In this document: positions 1-5,373 of the stretch, piece after piece
How positions within the stretch are numbered: position 1 is the stretch's first letter
Layout: each line of letters opens with the position of its first letter
Assembly (NCBI GenBank): GCA_023426275.1
Contig: JAFABC010000355.1
Coordinates: 1 to 6,319, forward strand
DNA length: 6,319 nucleotides
Origin: Pseudomonadota bacterium
Lineage (GTDB): Bacteria; Desulfobacterota; Desulfovibrionia; Desulfovibrionales; Desulfovibrionaceae
Direction: 5' to 3'
Position numbers and translations under genes: made by a program
Notes under the pieces: model-generated
The model's input: only the letters and a program-made list of their open reading frames with translations
The model's database searches: none
Told to the model about the DNA's origin: nothing

Positions 1-39
1 GCGCACTTGTGCCCAGGCAAAGCCTGGGCACAAGTGCGC
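1..39. repeat. Perfect 18-bp inverted repeat (strong hairpin) at the left edge
   Basis: Positions 1-18 (GCGCACTTGTGCCCAGGC) are exactly complementary to 22-39, with AAA as the loop. The stem may extend to the left, because the window begins at its first base. There is no T-run after it on the plus strand (CGCCAAACG follows), so it is not a classical intrinsic terminator in that direction; the minus-strand side lies outside the window. Its position beyond the 3' end of fdhE1 suggests a bidirectional transcription barrier, or a mRNA 3'-end stabiliser for an unseen neighbour. The hairpin is seen directly; its role is inferred. Confidence 0.75.
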
Positions 40-99
40 CGCCAAACGTCCGAACGCCCACAGACCGACCGACATCCCGTCGCCCCATTTCGGGAGGGT

Positions 100-124
100 C
101 CGGGAGGGGGTGACCCCCTCCCGG
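100..124 (-). terminator. Hairpin downstream of fdhE1, putative terminator
   Basis: Positions 100-110 (CCGGGAGGGGG) pair perfectly with 114-124 around a 3-nt loop, starting about 30 nt past the fdhE1 stop codon. The 11-bp, almost all G-C stem is what one expects of a strong terminator stem. In the fdhE1 direction it is followed by ACCCTCCCG rather than a U-tract, so it may act as a pause or RNA 3'-end protection site. The stem lies inside a repeat that recurs at the right end of the window. Confidence 0.5.
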
Positions 125-140
125 CCGCCGGAGGCATCTT
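100..140 (-). repeat. Dispersed-type repeat unit, copy 1
   Basis: Read on the minus strand from 140 towards 120, this stretch matches plus-strand 6296-6316 at 20 of 21 positions (shared core GCCTCCGGCGGCCGGG; the difference is T versus C just before the core). In this copy the core runs directly into the GC-rich hairpin at 100-124. Both copies lie immediately downstream of an fdhE gene and read outward, so they bracket the locus in inverted orientation. This fits a family of intergenic 3'-end repeats scattered through the genome, but only two copies are visible here. Confidence 0.6.
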
Positions 141-154
141 TATTCCCTCTTCCC

Positions 155-1027
155 CTAGAACCAAACCATCTGCCGCCAGTCCATGGTGGCGGCCGGGTGG
201 CCGTGTTGGCGGGCCAGCAGTTCCAGCGGGGCCAGGGCCAGCCCGGCCACTTCCGGGGCGTGCTCCGCCAGGGCGTCGGTGTCGAGTTCGGCCAGGTAGT
301 GGTTGCAGCGGCGGCAGACCACCACCCGCTCCCCCTCGAAGCCCGGAATGGCGTAGACCTGTCCGGACGGTCCCGGCGCTTCGCAGTACGGGCATTCCCG
401 CCGGGTAAACCGCCAGCGCGTGGCGCAAAACGAGCAGGTGAGCGTCCCGCCGCTGGCGTCCTCGCGCCGCAACATCCCCGGCCACGAGCCGCACACCGGA
501 CAATAGCCCCGGTTCCAGGACGCCCCGGCCACAAGCGGGGCCAGTCGCCGGCCCCGGGCCATGGCCAGCGGGGTGAGCAGCTGCACGCCCCAAAATCCCA
601 GCACGCGCGGGCCGACCCCCATGCCATAGGACACCCGGGCCAGTTCCCGGTGCCGGTCGTGCAGCAGTCCGGAGGCCGTGGTTTCCAGAAAATCCTTGTC
701 CTCCATGGCCGCCCGGCCAACGGTCAGCAGATCCGAGCGCACGTCCCGAAAGCCGGCCGTCATCACGGGCTGGAGCGTCTCGAAGGCGCGTTTGAGCGCC
801 CGGACGTCCAAGGGAAAAGCGTCGCGCGGCTCCAGGCAGGCGCCCTGGGTCAGGCGCACCAGATCGGGCTGGGGCGCGGGCAGCGCGTCGTCGTCGGCGA
901 CAAGCGCCTCCACGAGCGCATCCCGGGCCAGCAGCAGGCCGACATAGGGTTCGACAAAGGGCCGGACATGGGGCCGTTCCCGGCGCAACCGGCTGATGTC
1001 TTCGGAGATGGGAGAGACGAGTTCCAT
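155..1027 (-). CDS. fdhE: FdhE-type formate dehydrogenase maturation protein (copy 1, divergent)
   Basis: This is a 290-residue protein of the FdhE family, a cytoplasmic factor needed for active formate dehydrogenase that binds the catalytic subunit and iron in E. coli. The diagnostic C-terminal zinc-ribbon/rubredoxin-like half has four CxxC pairs: C176/C179 in YCPVCGS, C198/C201, C212/C215 and C238/C241 in CRRCNHYL. The N-terminal half is helical-looking with no signal peptide or membrane segment. The frame stays open upstream to 1183, but the ATG at 1027 is chosen because AAGGAG lies 8 nt before it and the extension (residues rich in P, A and G) does not look like FdhE. It is transcribed away from fdhA across a 437-bp gap. 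It shares the Cys framework and a WRF motif with the second FdhE (5374-6261) but its N-terminal half is very different, so the two are old paralogues rather than a recent duplicate. It could serve this enzyme or another formate dehydrogenase of the cell. Confidence 0.9.
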   Translation of the reverse strand: MELVSPISEDISRLRRERPHVRPFVEPYVGLLLARDALVEALVADDDALPAPQPDLVRLTQGACLEPRDAFPLDVRALKRAFETLQPVMTAGFRDVRSDLLTVGRAAMEDKDFLETTASGLLHDRHRELARVSYGMGVGPRVLGFWGVQLLTPLAMARGRRLAPLVAGASWNRGYCPVCGSWPGMLRREDASGGTLTCSFCATRWRFTRRECPYCEAPGPSGQVYAIPGFEGERVVVCRRCNHYLAELDTDALAEHAPEVAGLALAPLELLARQHGHPAATMDWRQMVWF

Positions 1028-1035
1028 GGCGGCGG

Positions 1036-1041
1036 CTCCTT
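1036..1041 (-). promoter_or_regulatory. Ribosome binding site that fixes the fdhE1 start
   Basis: On the minus strand AAGGAG is followed by 8 nt and the ATG at 1027. No comparable Shine-Dalgarno sequence precedes the more distal in-frame start at 1183, so this site decides for the 290-residue protein. Confidence 0.8.
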
Positions 1042-1060
1042 GTCCGGCCACGCCGCCTGC

Positions 1061-1078
1061 CCGGGACGGCGGTCCCGG
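1061..1078 (-). promoter_or_regulatory. GC hairpin in the fdhE1 leader
   Basis: CCGGGAC (1061-1067) pairs with GTCCCGG (1072-1078) around 4 nt. It lies 19 nt upstream of the fdhE1 ribosome binding site if the transcript starts in the AT-rich region. Read on the minus strand, the loop and closing pairs contain CGCCGT, the same hexamer that forms the loop of both hairpins in the fdhA-fdhB-fdhE2 cluster. The role is unknown; mRNA stability or translation tuning is possible. Confidence 0.4.
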
Positions 1079-1237
1079 AAATAGGCCGTCGCCGTTTGCA
1101 GCGGGCGGCAGCCGGGCGGTCGCGCGTGGAGCAAGGCCCGTGACAGGCCAGTCCGGCCTGCCAAGAATCGATTCGGGCGTCAACCGTCACGCCCCTGCGG
1201 AACACGTTTTTTTGATATCCGCGTACTTTTTTGCTTG

Positions 1238-1265
1238 TATTTAATCTAACCTAACGATTTTTCAA
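1238..1265 (-). promoter_or_regulatory. Weak candidate promoter for fdhE1
   Basis: On the minus strand TTGAAA (1265-1260) is followed, 16 nt on, by TAAATA (1243-1238). The -35 element matches the sigma70 consensus at 5 of 6 bases but the -10 at only 3 of 6. It lies in the AT-rich core, about 210 nt before the fdhE1 start codon. A start site closer to the gene cannot be excluded. Confidence 0.25.
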
Positions 1266-1267
1266 CG

Positions 1268-1295
1268 AAAAATACATATTCAGCCCTGTATTTTT
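1268..1295. promoter_or_regulatory. 9+9 bp dyad, candidate operator
   Basis: AAAAATACA (1268-1276) and TGTATTTTT (1287-1295) are perfect inverted repeats separated by 10 bp, placing the half-sites about two helical turns apart, as expected for a dimeric DNA-binding regulator. It lies between the candidate promoters of fdhE1 and fdhA, about 50 bp upstream of the fdhA -35 element, a position suiting an activator. A formate-, redox- or tungstate/molybdate-responsive regulator would make biological sense, but nothing in the sequence identifies it. Confidence 0.4.
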
Positions 1296-1346
1296 ATTGA
1301 ATAAATCGTGACTGCCAGTGCCAATCCTCAAGCAAGTCCGTTTCTT

Positions 1347-1376
1347 TTGACCCCAGGCAAACGGTTTCCATACAAA
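1347..1376 (+). promoter_or_regulatory. Candidate sigma70 promoter of fdhA-fdhB-fdhE2
   Basis: TTGACC (1347-1352; 5 of 6 to consensus) is followed by an 18-bp spacer and TACAAA (1371-1376; 4 of 6) inside an A/T stretch. This predicts a transcript start near 1383 and a leader of about 80 nt before the fdhA start codon. It is the best promoter-like match on the plus strand of the gap. Confidence 0.45.
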
Positions 1377-1406
1377 ATATCATGCCGGTTTCGACTGAAG
1401 AAGCGC

Positions 1407-1433
1407 CCGCCCGGCGGTCATCCGCCCGGCGGT
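1407..1433 (+). repeat. Two tandem copies of a palindromic 12-mer in the fdhA leader
   Basis: CCGCCCGGCGGT occurs at 1407-1418 and again at 1422-1433, separated by CAT (15-bp period). Each copy is itself a 5+5 bp palindrome around a central C. In RNA, the CCGCC arms can pair with their own GGCGG, with that of the other copy, or with the GGCGG at 1459-1463 that overlaps the end of the fdhA Shine-Dalgarno sequence. This could be an operator, a leader structure or both. Confidence 0.6.
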
Positions 1434-1453
1434 TGGGGAAACGAACACGGACA

Positions 1454-1460
1454 AAGGAGG
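1454..1460 (+). promoter_or_regulatory. Strong ribosome binding site of fdhA
   Basis: AAGGAGG ends 4 nt before the ATG at 1465. It fixes the start, which places the twin-arginine motif at residues 5-6, as expected for a Tat signal peptide. Its last two Gs belong to a GGCGGT identical to part of the leader repeats upstream. Confidence 0.8.
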
Positions 1461-1464
1461 CGGT

Positions 1465-4400
1465 ATGGGCATTTCGCGTCGTGGGTTCATGAAACTGACC
1501 GGGGCCGGCCTGGTCTGCCTGGGGCTTTCGGACCTGGGCTTCAACGCCCGGTCGGCGGCGGCCTACGCAGCCCCCCTCAAAATCGAAGGGTGCAAGGAAA
1601 TTCTGACAATCTGCGGCTTTTGCTCCTGCGGTTGCAACATCATCATGTCCGTCAAGGACGGCAAACTGATCAGCTCCGAAGGCGACCCGGATTATCCGGT
1701 CAGCGAGGGAGCGCTTTGCGCCAAGGGCGCGGCATTTTTGTCGATGCACGTAAATCCCCACCGACTGCAAAAGCCCCAGTACCGGGCGCCCGGCAGCGAC
1801 AAATGGGAGGAAAAGGACTGGGATTTCGTCCTCGGCCGCATCGCCCGGCTGGTCAAGGACACCCGGGACAAGGATTTCGTCCTCAAAAACGCCAAGGGAC
1901 AGACCGTCAACCGGGTGGAAAGCCTTTTCCAGCTCGGCACGTCCCAGATGGACAACGAGGAATGCGCCGTTTCGCACCAAATGCTTCGCAGCCTGGGGGT
2001 CGTGTACATGGACCACCAGGCCCGGGTCTGACACAGCGCCACTGTAGCGGCTCTGGCAGAGTCGTTCGGACGCGGCGCGATGACGAATCACTGGATCGAC
2101 ATCAAAAACGCCAACGCGGTGCTCATCATGGGCAGCAATGCCGCCGAGCACCATCCCATCTCGTTTAAGTGGGTGCTTGCGGCCAAGGATGCCGGGGCGA
2201 CGGTCATGCACATCGACCCGAAGTTCTCCCGCACCTCGGCCCGATCCGATTTTCACGTGCCCCTGCGCTCGGGCACGGACATCGCCTTCATGGGCGGCAT
2301 GGTCAAATACATCCTGGACAAGAATCTGATCCACAAGGATTACGTGGTCCAGTACACCAACGCCGCCTTCCTGGTCGGCGACGGCTATTCCTTCAAAAAC
2401 GGCCTGTTCGCGGGCTACGACGCCGCCACGCGCAAGTACGACCGCAAGAAGTGGGGATTTTCACTGGATAAAAACGGCGTGCCCAAGCGGGACATGACGC
2501 TCAAAAATCCCCGCTGCGTCTACCAGCTCATGAAGAAGCACTACAGCCGGTACAATCTGGACAAGGTGTCGTCGGTCACGGGCGTGCCCAAGGACCAGCT
2601 GCTCAAGGTGTACGACATCTACGCGGCCACCCACGCCCCGGACAAGGCCGGCACGGTCATGTACGCCCTGGGCTGGACCCAGCACAGCGTGGGCGTGCAG
2701 AACATCCGTCTGGCCGCCATCATCCAGCTGCTTCTGGGCAACATCGGCGTGGCCGGCGGCGGCATCAACGCCCTGCGCGGCGAGCCCAACGTCCAGGGCT
2801 CCACCGACCACTGCATCCTGTGGCACATCCTGCCCGGCTACCTGCCCATGCCCCGGGCCGACTGGCCGACCCTGGACGCGTACCAGAAGGTCAACACGCC
2901 GGTCACCCACGATCCCAAAAGCGCCAACTGGTGGGGCAACCGGCCCAAGTACATGGTCAGCCTGCTCAAGGGCTGGATGGGCGAGGCCGGCACGCCGGAA
3001 AACGGCTTCGGCTACGACTGGCTGCCCAAGGTCGATCCGGGCAAGGACTACTCCACGCTGTTCCTGTTCGACCGGATGTACAAGGGCAAGGTGCGCGGCG
3101 GCTTCATCTACGGCCACAACCCCTGCCAGAGCATGCCCAACACGACCAAGATCCGCAAAGCCATGGACAAGCTGGACTGGCTGGTGGTGGGCGAGATCCA
3201 CAACACCGAGACCAGCGACTTCTGGCACCGGCCCGGGGTCGATCCCAAGGACGTCGGGACCGAGGTCTTCCTGCTGCCCTCCTGCCAGCGCGGCGAAAAG
3301 GACGGCACCATCTCCAACAGCGGCCGCTGGCACATGTGGCACTTCAAGGGCATCGAACCCATGGGCGAAAGCAAGTCCATGGGCTGGATGGTCGTGGAGA
3401 TCATGAACCGGGTGCGCGACCTCTACAAACAGGAACAGGGCGCCTTCCCGGAACCCATCATCAATCTGGACTGGCCGGAGCACTACGACGCCGACTACAT
3501 GGCCAGGAAGATCAACGGCTGGTACACCCGCGACGTCACCGTGGACGGCAAGGAGCACAAGAAGGGCGAACAGGTGGCCAGCTTCACGGCCCTGACCGAC
3601 GACGGCTCGACCATCAGCCTCAACTGGCTCTACAGCGGCTGCTACGGTCCCTCGGGCAACCTGTCCAAGCGCCGCGACCCGGCGCAAACGCCCATGCAGG
3701 CGAAAATCGGGCTCTACCCCGGCTTCTCCTGGGCCTGGCCCGTCAACCGGCGCATCCTCTACAACCGGGCCTCCGTGGACGTAAACGGCAAGCCCTACAG
3801 CCAGGACAAGCCGGTCATCGCCTGGCAGGACGGCAAGTGGGTGGGCGACGTGCCGGACGGCGGCTGGCCGCCCATGGCCGATCCCAAGGGCAGGTACCCG
3901 TTTATCATGCAGACCGAGGGCCACGGCCAGATCTACGGCCCCGGCCGGGTGGACGGCCCCCTGCCCGAGCACTACGAGCCGGCCGAAACGCCGCTGGCGA
4001 CCAACCCGTTCTCCAGGCAGCTGCACAACCCGTGCATGCTCAAGGCCGAGAGCGACATGGACGTGCTGGCCAAGCCAGGTGATCCCAAATACCCCATCGT
4101 GCTCACCACCTACGGCGTGACCGAGCACTGGTGCGGCGGCGGCGACACCCGCAACACGCCGGCCCTGCTCGAGGCCGAACCGCAGCTCTACGTGGAAATG
4201 AGCCCCGAGCTGGCCAAGGAAAAGGGCATCCAGAACGGAGACCCCGTGCTGATCGAAAGCATCCGGGGCAAGGTGGAAGCCATCGCCATGGTGACGGTGC
4301 GCATGACGCCGCTTACGGTCCAGGGCAAGACCGTGCATCTCGTCGGGATGCCGTTTTGCTTCGGCTGGACCACGCCCGGCGTCGGCGACGCCACCAACCG

Positions 4401-4503
4401 GCTGACCCCGTCCGTGGCCGACCCCAACACCGCCATTCCCGAGTACAAGGCCTGCATGGTCAACGTGCGCAAGGCGGACAAGGTCACGGAACTCTTCGTC
4501 TAA
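1465..4503 (+). CDS. fdhA: Selenocysteine-containing periplasmic formate dehydrogenase, catalytic alpha subunit
   Basis: FdhA interconverts formate and CO2 at a W or Mo bis-MGD cofactor. The gene must be read through the TGA at 2029-2031, giving 1012 residues with Sec at 189 in DHQARV-Sec-H; the product resembles E. coli FdnG and Desulfovibrio FdhA. Residues 1-35 are a Tat signal (SRRGFMKLTG, then a hydrophobic stretch, probable cleavage after AYA-35), leaving about 977 residues. The [4Fe-4S] ligands are C50, C53, C57 and C85, followed by K87, which suits electron transfer to the pterin. His190 and Arg438 (in NALRG) are the catalytic partners of Sec; the 249-residue Sec-Arg spacing matches the D. 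vulgaris enzyme as I recall it. Residues about 876-1005 form the C-terminal cofactor-binding domain. C857 and C890 may correspond to the redox-switch cysteines of D. vulgaris FdhA. The sequence does not settle W versus Mo. The 807-residue ORF from the ATG at 2080 is not a separate gene: that ATG has no ribosome binding site, and the residues between the TGA and it are conserved family sequence. Confidence 0.96.
2029..2059 (+). promoter_or_regulatory. Selenocysteine UGA codon with downstream SECIS-like hairpin
   Basis: The TGA at 2029-2031 is in frame, and the reading frame continues for a further 823 codons of recognisable formate dehydrogenase. Downstream, CTGTAG (2042-2047) can pair with CTGGCAG (2053-2059) with one bulged G and a U-G wobble, leaving the loop CGGCT (2048-2052). 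The loop Gs lie about 18-19 nt after the UGA, close to the spacing in E. coli fdhF, whose SECIS loop also presents GG early. Bacterial SECIS elements bind SelB and lie inside the coding region. The Sec codon is near certain; the exact hairpin pairing is my hand-folded model. Confidence 0.8.
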
Positions 4504-4511
4504 ACCCGCTT

Positions 4512-4541
4512 CCGGCCGGGGGACGCCGTTCCCCCGGCCGG
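4512..4541 (+). promoter_or_regulatory. Intercistronic hairpin between fdhA and fdhB
   Basis: CCGGCCGGGGGA (4512-4523) pairs perfectly with 4530-4541 around the loop CGCCGT. It begins 8 nt after the fdhA stop and ends 9 nt before the fdhB Shine-Dalgarno sequence. No T-run follows (CAATAAGAAAGG), so it is unlikely to terminate transcription; a role in protecting the fdhA 3' end or setting the FdhA:FdhB ratio is more plausible. The same 12-bp stem and identical loop design recurs before fdhE2. Confidence 0.6.
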
Positions 4542-4550
4542 CAATAAGAA

Positions 4551-4555
4551 AGGAG
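4551..4555 (+). promoter_or_regulatory. Ribosome binding site that fixes the fdhB start
   Basis: AGGAG is separated by 7 nt from the ATG at 4563. The in-frame GTG at 4557 lies only 1 nt after it and is therefore not a usable start. Confidence 0.8.
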
Positions 4556-4562
4556 CGTGGTC

Positions 4563-5294
4563 ATGCCCAAGGCGTTTTTCATCGACACCTCGCGGTGCAC
4601 CGCCTGTCGCGGCTGCCAGATCGCCTGCAAGGAATGGCACGGCAACAAGGCCGTGCCCACACGGCAACGGGGAACCCATCAGAACCCGCCCGATCTCACC
4701 CCCTTCAACTACAAGCTGGTCCGTTTTTCCGAACACCGCATCGACGGCCGGGTGCAGTGGCTGTTTTTCCCGGACCAGTGCCGGCACTGCGTCAGCCCGC
4801 CCTGCAAGGACGCGGCCGACCTCTACGTGCCCGGGGCCATCGTCCAGGACGAGGCCACCGGCGCGGTGCTCTACACCGACAAGACCAGGGAACTGACCAT
4901 CGACCAGGCCAAGGAAGTGCAGGAAATGTGTCCGTACAACATCCCGCGCCGGGATGAGGACTCGGGGCTCGTGCGCAAGTGCGACATGTGCATCGACCGT
5001 GTGCAGGCCGACATGAAGCCCGCCTGCGTCAAGACCTGCTGCACCGGGACCATGAACTTCGGCGAACGCGACGCGATGCTGGAGCTGGCCCACAAGACGC
5101 TCAAGAAGGTCCAGGAGAAATTCCCCAAGGCCCAACTCCTCGACGAGGACTCCATCAACGTCATCTACCTCGTCACCGGGTCGCGCAACCTCTACCACGA
5201 ATACGCCCAGCGCCGGGAACAACCGGGCGCACCCATGACCCGGCAGGCGTTTTTGGCCATGCTGGCCCGGCCGGCCTCCCGGATGCGGGGCTAG
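4563..5294 (+). CDS. fdhB: Formate dehydrogenase iron-sulfur beta subunit
   Basis: This 243-residue electron-transfer subunit takes electrons from the FdhA iron-sulfur cluster to an external acceptor. Its cysteines fit three [4Fe-4S] clusters: C12, C15, C18 and C22 (RCTACRGCQIAC); C73, C76 and C81 with C123 as the likely fourth ligand; and C140, C143, C155 and C159. In this ferredoxin-like fold the first and last groups probably exchange ligands. C160 is an extra cysteine next to C159, where a proline (CPTG) is usual. There is no signal peptide, so export would be by riding with FdhA through Tat. There is also no C-terminal transmembrane helix as in E. coli FdnH; the C-terminus is a polar, arginine-containing tail. 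The dimer is therefore predicted to be soluble and periplasmic. It is somewhat longer than the roughly 215 residues I recall for the D. gigas small subunit. It follows fdhA by 59 nt in the same direction, clearly co-transcribed. Confidence 0.95.
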   Translation: MPKAFFIDTSRCTACRGCQIACKEWHGNKAVPTRQRGTHQNPPDLTPFNYKLVRFSEHRIDGRVQWLFFPDQCRHCVSPPCKDAADLYVPGAIVQDEATGAVLYTDKTRELTIDQAKEVQEMCPYNIPRRDEDSGLVRKCDMCIDRVQADMKPACVKTCCTGTMNFGERDAMLELAHKTLKKVQEKFPKAQLLDEDSINVIYLVTGSRNLYHEYAQRREQPGAPMTRQAFLAMLARPASRMRG

Positions 5295-5318
5295 AACCGG
5301 CCGACCGAACATCCGTGA

Positions 5319-5348
5319 CGATCCGGGAGGCGCCGTCCTCCCGGATCG
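5319..5348 (+). promoter_or_regulatory. Intercistronic hairpin between fdhB and fdhE2
   Basis: CGATCCGGGAGG (5319-5330) pairs perfectly with 5337-5348 around the loop CGCCGT, the same loop as in the fdhA-fdhB gap, with the same stem length of 12 bp but a different stem sequence. It ends 12 nt before the fdhE2 Shine-Dalgarno sequence. No T-run follows, so readthrough into fdhE2 is expected, perhaps with reduced expression of this catalytic-amount factor. Confidence 0.6.
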
Positions 5349-5373
5349 CCCGTAAGGACAAGGAGCTTTCGCC

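Larger units (their letters stand above)
1028..1464. other. Divergent intergenic regulatory region between fdhE1 and fdhA
   Basis: The 437 bp hold no convincing gene. The fdhE1-proximal part (1028-1200) is GC-rich leader with two small hairpins (1061-1078 and 1144-1160, the latter CAGGCC/GGCCTG around 5 nt). Positions 1205-1310 are strikingly AT-rich against the GC-rich background, with T-runs, a tandem CTAAC at 1246-1255, a 9+9 bp dyad at 1268-1295 and a 13-bp palindrome TTTATTGAATAAA at 1293-1305. The fdhA-proximal part has a sigma70-like promoter near 1347-1376 and a leader with two copies of a palindromic 12-mer. The layout fits shared control of both transcription units. I found no clear sigma54 -24/-12 site. 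Confidence 0.7.

Noticed and set aside
7..1084. Plus-strand open frames across the fdhE1 region
   Set aside because: Composition is Arg/Pro/Gly-rich, there is no family signature, and they lie opposite a clear FdhE gene.
1028..1183. N-terminal extension of fdhE1 to a start at 1183
   Set aside because: There is no Shine-Dalgarno sequence, the composition is low-complexity, and a well-spaced AAGGAG precedes the ATG at 1027.
1232..1336. Inverted TTGCTTG (1232-1238) and CAAGCAA (1329-1335) as paired looping operators
   Set aside because: Seven-base arms about 90 bp apart are expected by chance in a region of this size and composition.
1028..1464. Sigma54 promoter in the divergent region
   Set aside because: TGGCAC-like strings occur but none has a TTGC element at the required -24/-12 spacing.
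2029..2031. Nonsense mutation making fdhA a pseudogene
   Set aside because: The TGA falls exactly at the known Sec position followed by His, the remainder is intact, and a hairpin lies at SECIS distance.
1294..2334. Antisense open frame across the fdhA start and promoter region
   Set aside because: It runs through the AT-rich regulatory region and the fdhA 5' end with no recognisable domain; the plus-strand gene is secure.
2461..4338. Long antisense open frame of 625 codons inside fdhA
   Set aside because: It is a by-product of GC-rich third codon positions: rich in V, H, G and A, no recognisable domain, and fully overlapped by a certain gene.
2080..4503. A separate 807-residue molybdopterin oxidoreductase gene starting at ATG 2080
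   Set aside because: No ribosome binding site precedes it, and the frame upstream to the TGA encodes conserved formate dehydrogenase sequence; it is the C-terminal part of the selenoprotein.
4557..4562. GTG start for fdhB two codons upstream
   Set aside because: It is only 1 nt from the AGGAG; the ATG at 4563 has normal spacing.
4512..5348. Intercistronic hairpins as intrinsic terminators
   Set aside because: Neither is followed by a T-run; both are followed at once by a ribosome binding site and a functionally linked gene.
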